64,000 nucleotides of DNA, taken from positions 1-64,000 of the forward strand of contig NZ_BARG01000093.1 in the NCBI RefSeq assembly GCF_000376565.1. Direction: 5' to 3'. The DNA comes from Streptomyces hokutonensis. GTDB lineage: Bacteria; Actinomycetota; Actinomycetes; Streptomycetales; Streptomycetaceae. The position numbers and the translations under genes are program-made. The notes below the pieces were generated by a model. It saw nothing but the letters and a program-made list of their open reading frames with translations. It searched no databases and was not told where the DNA came from. Of this stretch, positions 42,075 to 50,631 are shown one piece after another (position 1 is the stretch's first letter; every line of letters starts with the position of its first letter).

Positions 42075-42911
42075 TCAGGTCAGGGCGAGGAGGCTGACGG
42101 CGACGGCCGCGGTGCCGAGGCCGGCGAGCTGGGCGCGGTGGATGCGTTCGCCGAGCACGCTGCGGGCGAGGAGGACCGTGCCGGCCGGGTAGAGGGCGGT
42201 GATGACGGCGACGACGGTGAGGTCCCCGCTGCGGGCGGCGAGCAGGAACAGTAGGTTCGCGACGGAGTCCAGCACGCCGGCGGTCGCCGAGAGCGCGTAC
42301 GCGGGGCGCTCGGGGCCCAGCCTGCGGCGCATCAGCCCGGCCGCGGCCAGGGTGACGGCCGAGGAGACGGCCCGGCCCACGATCAGCGGGGCCACCCCGC
42401 TGTCGGACGGCGCCTGGTGCAGGAAGACCAGTTGCAAGGCGATGGCGGCGCCCGCGCCGAAGGCCAGCAGCAGTGCCGTACGGGAGGGGCGCGTCGAGCC
42501 CGCGCCGTGTCCGGCGCTGACCAGCAGCACCGCGACCAGCGCGAGTGGCAGACCCACCAGGCCGGCGGCCGCCAGGTGCTCGCCCTGCAGCAGGCCGACG
42601 CCGACGGGCAGCGCGGCGGAGACCAGGGCGGTCACCGGCGAGAGCACGTTCATCGGGCCGATCGCGAGGGTGCGGTAGAGCAGGGCGAACGCGGCGGCCG
42701 AGGCGATGCCCGAGGCGGCACCCCACCCCAGGGCTCCGGGGCTGAAGGAGGCGCCGAGCAGCGGCCACAGCAGCAACTCGACCGCGAGACTGGCGGGGGC
42801 GGCGACCATCACGGTACGCAGCACATGAGCTTTCCGGGCGCCGAGACCGCCGAGGAAGTCGGCGCATCCGTACGCGAGTGAGCTGCCCAAGGCCAGCAGC
42901 AGAGCGATCAC
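42075..42911 (-). CDS. EamA/DMT-family transporter
   Basis: A 278-residue, ten-transmembrane exporter of the drug/metabolite transporter superfamily, moving amino acids or small metabolites. The GTG at 42911 is favoured because AGGGA lies 7 bases upstream; an in-frame ATG at 42929 has no such site. Two EamA halves are visible, the first with LGSSLAYGCADFLGGL and LLYRTLAIGPMNVLSPVTAL, the second with VFLHQAPSDSGVAPLIVGRA and VAVITALYPAGTVLLARSVL. It is first in an operon with PaiB-like and B3/B4 genes and faces an XRE-cupin gene. This pairing is typical of amino-acid exporters. Confidence 0.93.
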   Translation of the reverse strand: MIALLLALGSSLAYGCADFLGGLGARKAHVLRTVMVAAPASLAVELLLWPLLGASFSPGALGWGAASGIASAAAFALLYRTLAIGPMNVLSPVTALVSAALPVGVGLLQGEHLAAAGLVGLPLALVAVLLVSAGHGAGSTRPSRTALLLAFGAGAAIALQLVFLHQAPSDSGVAPLIVGRAVSSAVTLAAAGLMRRRLGPERPAYALSATAGVLDSVANLLFLLAARSGDLTVVAVITALYPAGTVLLARSVLGERIHRAQLAGLGTAAVAVSLLALT

Positions 42912-42930
42912 AGCACTATCCCTTACCATT

Positions 42931-43000
42931 CAGTGGAACGACCACACCGTACAGTGAATCGACCGAGAGGTGCAACCGATCGACTGTGCGGTGCAATGGA
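42931..43000. promoter_or_regulatory. Repeats between the EamA and XRE-cupin genes
   Basis: CAGTGGAACGACC (about 42931-42943) and CAGTGAATCGACC (about 42952-42964) are similar direct repeats. A further ACCG(T/C)ACAGT-like element lies in reverse at about 42970-42995. They are spaced within the divergent promoter region and are likely contacts for the XRE-cupin regulator. Exact operator boundaries are uncertain. Confidence 0.55.
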
Positions 43001-43027
43001 ATGTCCGGCGGTAAGGAAGGTGACCAG

Positions 43028-43612
43028 GTGGCGGAGACAGCCACAGCTCTGCGTGCGGTCGCGCACAACGTCCGGGCGGCACGCGTGCGCGCGGGTCTGT
43101 CCCTGGACGAACTCAGCCGCCGCGCCCAGGTCAGCAAGGGCGCCCTCGTGGGACTGGAGAAAGCCCAGGGCAACCCCAACCTGGCCACCCTGGTCCGGCT
43201 GGCCGACACCCTCGGGATCTCGGTGTCCGCCCTGATGCAGGGATCGCCCGAAGGCCGTGTCCGGGTCGTGGCCGCCGACGCCGTGGCGCCCCTGTGGACG
43301 GGCGAGCGGGGCGGCGAGGCCCGGCTCATGCTGACGACCTCGGGGCCGGCTCCGGTCGAGGTCTGGCGCTGGCGACTGGAACCGGGCGAGGAATACCCCA
43401 GCCACCCCCACCAGGCCGGGGTGGTGGAGACCGTCAGTGTCACCTCGGGCCGGATGACCCTGGTCGTCGACGGCACGGAGCACGCCCTCGAAGCGGGCCA
43501 GACCGCGACGTTCGACGGCGATACCGAACACACCTATTGCGGCGCGGGTACCGAGACCTGCCATCTGGTCATGACGGTGCACCTGCCGCCCGGTCCGGCG
43601 TCGACGAGCTGA
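43028..43612 (+). CDS. XRE-cupin transcriptional regulator
   Basis: A 194-residue regulator joining an N-terminal XRE/Cro helix-turn-helix to a C-terminal cupin. GTG 43028 follows AAGGAAGG (43013-43020). The HTH reads RAARVRAGLSLDELSRRAQV and SKGALVGLEKAQGNPNLATL. The cupin includes EYPSHPHQAGVVETVSVTSG and ATFDGDTEHTYCGAG with conserved His/Glu. This family controls transporters and amino-acid or polyamine metabolism; a small ligand is likely bound in the cupin. It faces the EamA operon and probably regulates it. Confidence 0.93.
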   Translation: MAETATALRAVAHNVRAARVRAGLSLDELSRRAQVSKGALVGLEKAQGNPNLATLVRLADTLGISVSALMQGSPEGRVRVVAADAVAPLWTGERGGEARLMLTTSGPAPVEVWRWRLEPGEEYPSHPHQAGVVETVSVTSGRMTLVVDGTEHALEAGQTATFDGDTEHTYCGAGTETCHLVMTVHLPPGPASTS

Positions 43613-43628
43613 GTGCGGCGTCGCACTC
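43611..43628. terminator. Hairpin overlapping convergent stops of XRE-cupin and esterase genes
   Basis: GAGTGCG (43611-43617) and CGCACTC (43622-43628) pair across GCGT. It begins within the XRE-cupin stop and ends one base before the serine-hydrolase stop at 43630. A bidirectional terminator is likely. Confidence 0.6.
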
Positions 43629-43629
43629 G

Positions 43630-44787
43630 TCACAGGGACGCCGTCACTGCCGACAGCAGGCGCCACAGCCGGGTGTGGGGCGTGGGGTCGGGGATGGCCC
43701 GGTTGGAGAGGAAGGCGAACGCGATACCGGATTCCGGGTGGGCGAAGGCCAGGTGTCCGCCGAGCCCGTCGTGGCCGAACGAGCCGTTGCCGAGCATGGG
43801 CTGTCGTGGGGACGAGAGCCCGAAGACGGTGCCGAAGCGGGTCGGCTGGTCCACCAGGACCTCGTCGGGCCCGTGGACCTGCGGCCGGCGGACCCTGTCG
43901 ACCGAGAGAGGGGAGACGACGCGCAGCGGACCGTCCACCACGGTGGAGTACAGCCGGGCCAGTGACCTGGCGTCGAAGACGCCGTTGGCGGCGGGGATCT
44001 CCGGCCGCCACAGCGCGGGGTCGTTGAAGAGATCGGCCGAGACGACGGGGTTGTTGAAGGTGGCGTGGGCCAGCGTGTCCGGGGTTTCGGCTGCCGTGGC
44101 CGCGAAAGCGCCGATCCCCGGTGTGGGAGAGGCGTCCTGGTACCGGACGACGCGGTGGTTGTGCTCGGGGGGCAGACCAATCCATGCCTGGAGGTCTCCG
44201 TTCTGGGCGAACCGCTCACGGAGCAGGACGCCCACGCTCATGCTGCTCGCGCGTCGTACGACCTCGCCGACCAAGTAGCCGAGGGTCAGGGCGTGGTAGC
44301 CGTGCCGGGTACCAGGACGCCAGGCCGGCGCCTGGCGGGCCAGACGCCGCACGCAGCCGTCCCAGTCGGCGAGGTCGGCCTTGGTCACCGGCTCCTCGAA
44401 GGCGGGCAACCCGGCTTGGTGTGACGCGAGTTCGCGTACCAGGACTCCGTCCTTGCCGGCTGCGCCGAAGTCCGGCCAGTAGGCCGATACCGGCGCGTCG
44501 AGATCCACCTCGCCCGTGTCGACCAGGCTCGCGAGCACCAGGCCCATGACGCCCTTGGTCGTGGAGTACCCGACGTGCAGGGCGTCCTCCGGGTACGGCG
44601 TCCCGCTGATGTCCCGGGCGCCGCCCCACAGGTCCACGACCAGTCGGCCGTGGTGGTAGGCGGCGACCGAGGCGCCGAGGTCGTCGCCGTTGCGCAGGTT
44701 GCTCTCGAAAGCCTCCCGGACACCCGCGAATCGCGGTGCGGTGTATCCGGAAGCCTTCGCCGCAGGCGCGTGGTGCGTGGTGCTCAT
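43630..44787 (-). CDS. Class-C beta-lactamase/EstB-type serine hydrolase
   Basis: A 385-residue protein with the class-C beta-lactamase/family VIII esterase fold. The catalytic SxxK is STTK (Ser75-Lys78). A Tyr-containing loop GTRHGYHALTLGYLVGEVVR fits the YxN position, with His-Ala in place of the third residue. GHDGLGGH near the C-terminus is typical of esterase members. Such enzymes usually hydrolyse esters rather than beta-lactams. Its start overlaps the stop of the sugar ABC ATPase gene (ATGA), so it is probably cytoplasmic and coupled to sugar uptake, perhaps removing acyl groups from imported sugars. The substrate is unknown. Confidence 0.9.
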   Translation of the reverse strand: MSTTHHAPAAKASGYTAPRFAGVREAFESNLRNGDDLGASVAAYHHGRLVVDLWGGARDISGTPYPEDALHVGYSTTKGVMGLVLASLVDTGEVDLDAPVSAYWPDFGAAGKDGVLVRELASHQAGLPAFEEPVTKADLADWDGCVRRLARQAPAWRPGTRHGYHALTLGYLVGEVVRRASSMSVGVLLRERFAQNGDLQAWIGLPPEHNHRVVRYQDASPTPGIGAFAATAAETPDTLAHATFNNPVVSADLFNDPALWRPEIPAANGVFDARSLARLYSTVVDGPLRVVSPLSVDRVRRPQVHGPDEVLVDQPTRFGTVFGLSSPRQPMLGNGSFGHDGLGGHLAFAHPESGIAFAFLSNRAIPDPTPHTRLWRLLSAVTASL

Positions 44788-45572
44788 GCCTGCTTGCGCT
44801 CCAGTTCCTGCATCACCGTGCCACCCGCCATCAGGTCGATGACCTCGGCCGCCTCCATCTCGCCGCGCGCGAAGGAGGCGACGAGCCGGCCGTGCGCGAG
44901 GACGGCGAAGTGGTTGCCGACCCGCAGGGCGTGGTGGGCCTGATGGGTGATCAGGACGACGCCGACGCCGCGGTCCCGTGCGGATTCCACGGCCTGCAGG
45001 ACGATCTCGGCCTCGCGGACGCCGAGCGCCGAGGTCGGTTCGTCCAGGATCAGCACCCGGGCGCCGAAGTGCAGGGCGCGGGCGATGACGAGGGCCTGGC
45101 GCTCGCCGCCGGACATGGTGCCCACCAGCTGGTCGGCGTCGCGGATGCGGCGGATGCCCAGTTGCTGGATTTCCTGCAGGGCGATCCGGCCGGCCGTCGC
45201 GGCGTCGAAGCGGCGGAACAGCCCCCGGCCCTTGGTGGGTTCGGCGCCGAGGAAGAAGTTGCGGGCCACGCTCATCAGCGGGACGGTGCCCGCATTCTGG
45301 TGGACGGTGGCGATGCCGCGGTCCAGGGCCTCGCGCGGGCCGCCGAGTGTCACGGGCTCGCCGTCGATGGACAGGGTGCCCTCGGTCGGCGCGTACACCC
45401 CGGAGAGGATTTTGATGAGGGTGGACTTGCCGGCGCCGTTGTGGCCGAGGAGGCAGAGCACCTGGCCGGGGCGGACGGTGAGAGAGACGTCGGCGACGGC
45501 GGTGACGCCGGTGAAGTGCTTGGTGACGCCCTGGAGTTCGATGAGGGGGCGGTCGGTCGTGGTGGTCGTCAT
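44784..45572 (-). CDS. Sugar ABC transporter ATP-binding protein
   Basis: A single-domain ABC ATPase of about 262 residues. Walker A is GHNGAGKST, the Q-loop follows GIATVHQNAGTVPL, the signature is TMSGGERQ and Walker B is VLILDEPTS with the switch His in VLITHQAHHAL. ATG 45572 is preferred (AGGTG nearby). The gene has one nucleotide-binding domain; RbsA/MglA-type proteins usually have two. It is last but one in the operon binding protein, permease, ATPase, esterase. Confidence 0.95.
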   Translation of the reverse strand: MTTTTTDRPLIELQGVTKHFTGVTAVADVSLTVRPGQVLCLLGHNGAGKSTLIKILSGVYAPTEGTLSIDGEPVTLGGPREALDRGIATVHQNAGTVPLMSVARNFFLGAEPTKGRGLFRRFDAATAGRIALQEIQQLGIRRIRDADQLVGTMSGGERQALVIARALHFGARVLILDEPTSALGVREAEIVLQAVESARDRGVGVVLITHQAHHALRVGNHFAVLAHGRLVASFARGEMEAAEVIDLMAGGTVMQELERKQA

Positions 45573-45577
45573 GAGGG

Positions 45578-46618
45578 TCACCTGCTACTCAGTGCGAGCT
45601 TGCGGAAGTAGTTGTTCGCCATCACCGCGACCAGCAGCAGGGCGCCGAGGAACAGCTGGGCGTAGTCGGTGTTCCAGCCGGTGTAGAAGATGCCGAGGCT
45701 GACGATGCCGTAGGTCGCCGTGCCCAGCAGCACGCCGAGAGTGGAGCCGTAGCCGCCCTGCAGGAGCACGCCGCCGATCACGGCGGCGATCACGCCGTCG
45801 AAGATGAAGCTGGAGCCACGGGTGACGTCACCTCCGCTGTAGGCGATCGTCTGCAGGACGCCGACTAGCGCGGCACCGGCGGAGGTGGCCATGAACAGCC
45901 CGACCTTGACCCGGGCGGTCGGCACACCCGCGTCCCGGGCCACATCGGGGGCACCGCCGGTGGCGTAGATCCAGCTGCCGGTGCGGGTGCGGGTCAGCAC
46001 CCACCAGGCGACGACGGTGATCGCCAGCCACCACGCGATGGAGACCTGGAACTGCCCCGCCTTGGAGCCGAACACCGCCTGCACGCTCGGCTCCGGTGTC
46101 AGCGTCACGGCCGTACTCCCGGACAGGGCGCGGCTGAGGCCCAGCGCGCCACCGCCCACGACCAGCGAACTGCCCAGAGTGACGATGAAGGACGGCAGGT
46201 TGGTGCGGGTGGCGACCAGGCCGTTGACCAGCCCGACCACCAGGCCGAAACCGATGGCCAGGGGGATCGATGCCCATTGGGGCATCGTGTACGTACCGCT
46301 GGCGATGGCCACGATCGCCGACGTCGCGCCGACGACCGAGCCGATCGACAGGTCGAACTCCCCGGCGATGAGGAGCAGCGCGACCGGCGTGGCCACCACG
46401 CCCAGTTCGGCTGCCGTGTCCAGCCAGCTGGCGGTGCCGTCCACGCTGATGAAGCCCGATCCGGACGCTGTCACCAGGAAGAAGACGTACACGACGACGG
46501 CGCCGATCAGCGCGCCGAACTCCGGGCGCCGCGCCGTGCGTGCGATCAGGGAAGGGCCGCGGGGTTCACTCTGCTCGTCCGGCACGGCGGGTGCCGGAGC
46601 CGCTTGGTCGATGGTCAT
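45578..46618 (-). CDS. Sugar ABC transporter permease (RbsC/XylH-type)
   Basis: A 346-residue membrane permease. It has about ten hydrophobic segments and family phrases GEFDLSIGSVVGATSAIVAI, LPSFIVTLGSSLVVGG and VARDAGVPTARVKVGLFMAT. The N-terminal 30 residues are hydrophilic. It resembles the permease at the start of the window (shared GEFDLS, LPSF), so the two importers are paralogous systems. Spacing to the binding-protein gene (43 bases) and to the ATPase (5 bases) supports one operon. The substrate is not known. Confidence 0.95.
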   Translation of the reverse strand: MTIDQAAPAPAVPDEQSEPRGPSLIARTARRPEFGALIGAVVVYVFFLVTASGSGFISVDGTASWLDTAAELGVVATPVALLLIAGEFDLSIGSVVGATSAIVAIASGTYTMPQWASIPLAIGFGLVVGLVNGLVATRTNLPSFIVTLGSSLVVGGGALGLSRALSGSTAVTLTPEPSVQAVFGSKAGQFQVSIAWWLAITVVAWWVLTRTRTGSWIYATGGAPDVARDAGVPTARVKVGLFMATSAGAALVGVLQTIAYSGGDVTRGSSFIFDGVIAAVIGGVLLQGGYGSTLGVLLGTATYGIVSLGIFYTGWNTDYAQLFLGALLLVAVMANNYFRKLALSSR

Positions 46619-46660
46619 GAGTGCTCTCTCCTGAAACTGGAAGTCTGCTGTGGCGGCGTC

Positions 46661-47683
46661 TCAGGCGGCACCGCGGATGCCCTTGTACGTCTCGTTGACC
46701 TTCAGTACGGCGGCCGCGCTGTCCTTGTCGATGACCAGCGGACCGGTGAGCACCGTGCCGGAAGGGGAGATCCGGTACTGCACGTACTGCTTGGCGATCA
46801 GGACGCCGTAGTACGTCTGGAGGTAGGGCTGCTGATCCATGGCGTACTGGATCTTGCCCGCCTCGATGTCCTGAAGGACCTTGGTGGACGGGTCGCCGCT
46901 GCCGATGACCAGCTTGCGTCCGACGTCGTTCGCCGCGGTCAGCGCGCTCTCGGCGACGATGGAGCCCGTGGCCATCACGCCGTCGATGCTCTTGTCCGCC
47001 TTGAGCGCGCCCTCGATGGCCTGGGTGACCTTGGTCGGATTGGTCGCGTCCTGGTACGGGATGCGCAGCTCACTCCCCGTGCCGCCGCTCTTCTTGAGCG
47101 TGTCGGTGTAGCCCTGGCACAGCTGCTCCAGCGCGGGGTTGCCCGGAACCGTGTTGACGCACAGCCCCTTCTTCACGCCGAGCTTGGCCGACTGCTCGCC
47201 CGACCGGGTGCCGGCGACCACCGGTTCGATGCCGACGAAGGCGAGGGCGCCGTCCTGCTTCCAGTCCGTCTCGCCGGAGTTGACGACGACCACCGGGATA
47301 CCGGCCTTGACCGCGGCCTTGATCTCGGGGTTCTGGGCGGCGGGGAAGAAGTTGCCCACGACGATCGCGTCGGGCTTCTTGGCTATGGCCGCCTGCATGA
47401 GTCTGGCGAGCGTGGGGCCGGAGGCGTCGGTCGAGGTCGGGCTGAGGTACTCGGTGGAGACGTTCAGCTCCTTGCCGGCGTTGTCGGCACCGGTCTTCAT
47501 CGCACCGAAGAACGGGTCGCTCAGCGGGCCGGACACGACGATCACGGACAGCTTGCGGCCGGAGGAACTGCCGGAGTTGTTCGAGGCGGTGGAGTCGGAA
47601 CGCTTGGTACACGCGGCGGTGACGGCGGTGGTGGCGACGACGGTCGCGATCAGGGCGAGGCGGGATCTGCGGAATCGGGGCAC
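46661..47683 (-). CDS. Sugar ABC transporter substrate-binding lipoprotein
   Basis: A 340-residue lipoprotein receptor. GTG 47683 is preceded by GGAG. The signal peptide ends in the lipobox TAAC (Cys25). Peripla_BP_4 features are SVIVVSGPLSDPFFGAMKTG, ADNAGKELNVSTEY and IPVVVVNSGETDWKQDGALA, with YAMDQQPYLQTYYGVLIAKQ near the C-terminus, similar to DQQPYLQGY in the binding protein at 924-1943. It heads an operon with permease, ATPase and a serine hydrolase. No regulator gene flanks it directly. Confidence 0.95.
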   Translation of the reverse strand: MPRFRRSRLALIATVVATTAVTAACTKRSDSTASNNSGSSSGRKLSVIVVSGPLSDPFFGAMKTGADNAGKELNVSTEYLSPTSTDASGPTLARLMQAAIAKKPDAIVVGNFFPAAQNPEIKAAVKAGIPVVVVNSGETDWKQDGALAFVGIEPVVAGTRSGEQSAKLGVKKGLCVNTVPGNPALEQLCQGYTDTLKKSGGTGSELRIPYQDATNPTKVTQAIEGALKADKSIDGVMATGSIVAESALTAANDVGRKLVIGSGDPSTKVLQDIEAGKIQYAMDQQPYLQTYYGVLIAKQYVQYRISPSGTVLTGPLVIDKDSAAAVLKVNETYKGIRGAA

Positions 47684-47982
47684 GGGGGGCTCCTTGAGCG
47701 TGGTAAGTGATCAGTGGTTGCGGTGAGGGGCATCCGGTGACGGGGGTTCTCGTGAGGTGGGGGGCGGGGTTCCGCCATGTCCGGGGAGGGTGGCGGAACC
47801 CCGGGCAGCGCCCGCCGTGTCAGGGCGGCGGGCACTGGTCTGGATCACCCGGTGGGGGGCGGGTGCGGGCGGGCCGCGTTGGTTCCACACGGCTTGTACG
47901 AGCTTGTTGTCCCGGCCGCGAACTCATGTCGGCCCGCGGGATGTTGACTCCAACGCGTCGCACGCAGCGCCAACGGCTCGGC

Positions 47983-48969
47983 TCAGCCGCCGACCGCGGC
48001 GGTCTGCGGAGCCCATCGGCCGAGGCGGGCGGCGGCGTCCTGGGCCATCCTGCGGACCACTTCCCCGGCTGGCAGGATCTCGTGGACCAGGCCCACGCCC
48101 TCGCCGACGATCATGTTCGCGATGTCGAAGTCCTGCTGGGAGACGGCGTCCTTGAACTCCGCGGCGGCTTCGGCCAGTTGTGCGGCGAGTTCAGTCTCCC
48201 GCCCGTGCCACCGGTCGATGAACCGGTTGCGCAGCACGCGGCCGTTGTACTCGGCGGGCCAGTCGTAGCTGCGCACGATGTCGTAGACGCTGGTGCGGAC
48301 GGTCTCGTCGCCGTCGGCGGTCACCGCTCGGGCGTGGGCGCGAGCCGGGACGACGGCTTCCTCCGTCGCCCAGAAGCGGGTGCCGACGAGGACGCCGTCC
48401 GCGCCGAGGGCGAGCGCGCCGGCGAGCCCCCGACCGTCCGCCGCTCCTCCCGCGCCCAGCAGGAGCGTTGCCGGGGCGCGGTCGGCGATCAGGTCCGCGA
48501 CATCGGGGACGAGGGTGAACGTCGACCGCGTTCCGACGCCGTGCCCGCCGGCCTCGCCGCCCTGGGCGACGATGACGTCCGCTCCGGCGTCGAGGGCCCG
48601 GCGGGCCTGGTCGAGCGTGTGGATCTGACACAGCAGCGGTATGCCGGCGGCGCGGATCCGGTCGGCGAACGGGGCGGGGTCTCCGAAGGAGAGCATGACC
48701 GCGGCGGGCTGGTGCTCCAGGGCGATGTCGAGCAGTTCGGGGTGGAGTGCCAGGCTCCAGGTGATGAAGCCGCATCCCACCCGGGTGCCGGCCGCGGCGG
48801 CGAACTCCCGCTTCAGCCAGTCTCCGTCGCCGTAGCCGCCGCCGATCAGGCCCAGTCCGCCTGCGGTGGTGACCGCGGTGGCGAGCCGGGCGCCGGAGAC
48901 GAGGTCCATGGGGGCGAGCACGACGGGGTGCTCGATTCCGAAGGCGTGGGTAAGGCGCGTTGTCAGCAA
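47983..48969 (-). CDS. Nitronate monooxygenase-family flavoprotein
   Basis: A 328-residue NPD/2-nitropropane dioxygenase-like TIM-barrel flavoprotein. Motifs are IEHPVVLAPMDLVSGARLAT, GGLGLIGGGYGDGDW, GADVIVAQGGEAGGHGVGTR and LALGADGVLVGTRFWATEE, the last two binding FMN phosphate. Members oxidise nitronates or act as enoyl reductase-like proteins. A palindrome GCGATGG-GAG-CCATCGC at 49071-49087 lies about 100 bases upstream. A second member is at 53740-54768, and two LysR regulators flank the region. The physiological substrate is unknown. Confidence 0.92.
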   Translation of the reverse strand: MLTTRLTHAFGIEHPVVLAPMDLVSGARLATAVTTAGGLGLIGGGYGDGDWLKREFAAAAGTRVGCGFITWSLALHPELLDIALEHQPAAVMLSFGDPAPFADRIRAAGIPLLCQIHTLDQARRALDAGADVIVAQGGEAGGHGVGTRSTFTLVPDVADLIADRAPATLLLGAGGAADGRGLAGALALGADGVLVGTRFWATEEAVVPARAHARAVTADGDETVRTSVYDIVRSYDWPAEYNGRVLRNRFIDRWHGRETELAAQLAEAAAEFKDAVSQQDFDIANMIVGEGVGLVHEILPAGEVVRRMAQDAAARLGRWAPQTAAVGG

Positions 48970-49070
48970 GGCGAAGTCCTCTTCGTCCAGGCAGCCGCCC
49001 GTTGGTGCGTGGGCGGTGCGGCGTTAAGGGGACAGTAGGTTCGCCGAGATTTCAGATCCAACGATTGCTT

Positions 49071-49087
49071 GCGATGGGAGCCATCGC
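49071..49087. promoter_or_regulatory. Palindrome upstream of the nitronate monooxygenase-like gene
   Basis: GCGATGG and CCATCGC are perfect 7-bp arms with a GAG spacer, roughly 100 bases upstream of the flavoprotein start (48969). It contains a T-N11-A-type core and could be a LysR site. The nearby LysR gene (49205-50116) is on the same strand, so direct control is plausible but unproven. Confidence 0.5.
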
Positions 49088-49204
49088 CGCTGGAGAACTT
49101 TCCGATGGCCGTTGAACGTCAGCCTGGTGAATTCGAGGCCCGCACGTGATCGATGACGGCGTCCGTCATCGCGCGCAACTGATCAGATCGGCCGAAGGAG
49201 TTGC

Positions 49205-50116
49205 TCAGCCGGTGGCCGCCGAGGCTCCTCCGACCATCCGCAGCACCGGCGGTGCCTGCTCCATGGCTCGCGCATGCGTGAGGAACCGCGTCAGGGCCGG
49301 CGACGGCGGTGCGTCGACACGCTGGACGAACACGGTCTGGGCGCGTGCCTCGACCTCCGGCAGCTCGTGCACCCGAACCTGCTCGCGGGAGACGTACCGC
49401 TCGACCACGGCGGCGGGCAGCAGAGTCAGACCCATGTCCGCCCCGACGCAGCCGAGGATGCCCTCCAGGGTTCCGAATTCCATGCAGCGGACGCTGACGG
49501 CGCCCCGCGCCTGCAGGATGCTCTCCAGGCGCCTGCGGTAGGAGCAGCCTGTACGGAAGACGAGGATTTTGGGGTCGCGCATGACCGCGTCCAGGTCCGT
49601 GACGCGGCGCGCCGTGACGAGGACGAGGCGTTCCTCGAACACCGGGGTCTCCACCAGCTCGGGCTGCCGCACCGGACCGTTGACCAGTGCGCCGTCGAGC
49701 CGGTACTCCAGCACGTCCCGGACCAGCTGTTTGGTCGGCCCCGTGATCAGCGAGAAGTCGACGCGGGGACAGTCCTCCGCGAAGGCCGCCAGCACGGTGG
49801 GAAGTCTTAGGCCCGCCGTGGTCTCCATGGATCCGATCCGCAGCGGACCGCAGGGATCGGCCTCGTCGCCGATCACCTGCTGCGCCTCGTCGACGAGCCT
49901 GCTGATGCGCTCGGCATACGGCAGCAGCTGCTCGCCCGCGTTCGTCAGCGCCACGCCCCGCGCGTGCCGACGGAACAGCGGAGCGCCCAGCTGTTTCTCG
50001 AGCGCGTGGATGCGTGCGCTGACGTTCGACTGCACGGTGTGCAGTTCCTGAGCGGCCTTGGTGATGCCGCGCGTGCGCGCGACGGCCAGAAAGATCCGCA
50101 GGTCTGAGAGTTCCAC
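49205..50116 (-). CDS. LysR-family transcriptional regulator
   Basis: A 303-residue LysR protein. The GTG at 50116 is 5 bases after GGAGG; earlier starts are less well supported. The HTH is AVARTRGITKAAQELHTVQS, NVSARIHALEKQLGAPLFRR, followed by a typical effector domain with GSMETTAGLRLPTVLAAFAE and a VFRTGCSYRRRLE segment. It lies between a tautomerase-like gene and a nitronate monooxygenase-like gene, all on the same strand. Its targets are not clear; the palindrome at 49071-49087 is one candidate. Confidence 0.94.
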   Translation of the reverse strand: MELSDLRIFLAVARTRGITKAAQELHTVQSNVSARIHALEKQLGAPLFRRHARGVALTNAGEQLLPYAERISRLVDEAQQVIGDEADPCGPLRIGSMETTAGLRLPTVLAAFAEDCPRVDFSLITGPTKQLVRDVLEYRLDGALVNGPVRQPELVETPVFEERLVLVTARRVTDLDAVMRDPKILVFRTGCSYRRRLESILQARGAVSVRCMEFGTLEGILGCVGADMGLTLLPAAVVERYVSREQVRVHELPEVEARAQTVFVQRVDAPPSPALTRFLTHARAMEQAPPVLRMVGGASAATG

Positions 50117-50179
50117 GTCGACCTCCACATGGGCCCGTGGGCAGGAGCGTACCTGCGGCCGGTTACGAGATGGACGGCG

Positions 50180-50584
50180 TCAGCGGCCGGGCACGGCCAG
50201 GTCGCCCTCGGTGTACTGGGCGCGACCGAAGCCGAACGACCAGTCCTGAGGTCCGTTTTCGACGATGCCGATGAACACGTCCGCACCGCTGATGCCGAGG
50301 GGTTCCAGCCGTTCGGCGATGCTGTGGAAGAGGCGTTGCTTGACTTCGGTGGTGCGCCCGGACTGGGTGAAGATCTGGAGCATGACCACGCGGTCGGTCC
50401 GTTCGAAGCCGAGGCCGGCGTCGAGGGCGATGACGTGATCCGCGTCGTGTTCGGTGATGACCTGGAACCTGTCCCGCTCGGGGATGTCCAGCACGTCCAC
50501 GAGCGCCCGGTGCGTCGCGTCGGCGATCGCCCTCACCTCCTCGGGACGACGTCCGCGAATGAGATCGATGCGTACGAATGGCAT
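50180..50584 (-). CDS. Tautomerase-family protein
   Basis: A 134-residue protein related to the 4-oxalocrotonate tautomerase/MIF superfamily. ATG 50584 follows AAGG. It starts MPFVRIDLIRGRRPEEVRAI with a possible catalytic Pro after Met removal. Further features are FQVITEHDADHVIALDAGLG and VFIGIVENGPQDWSFGFGRA. Such proteins isomerise keto-enol groups or dehalogenate small acids. It is downstream of the MBL-fold gene on the same strand and may belong to the same transcript. Exact role unknown. Confidence 0.9.
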   Translation of the reverse strand: MPFVRIDLIRGRRPEEVRAIADATHRALVDVLDIPERDRFQVITEHDADHVIALDAGLGFERTDRVVMLQIFTQSGRTTEVKQRLFHSIAERLEPLGISGADVFIGIVENGPQDWSFGFGRAQYTEGDLAVPGR

Positions 50585-50631
50585 GCGTCGTTCCTTGCTC
50601 GTCTGTTGCCGGTGTGTGGGGGTGTTGGAGG

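Noticed and set aside
43028..43612. XRE-cupin protein as an antitoxin
   Set aside because: Size, cupin domain and divergent exporter operon fit a metabolic regulator; no toxin gene is adjacent.
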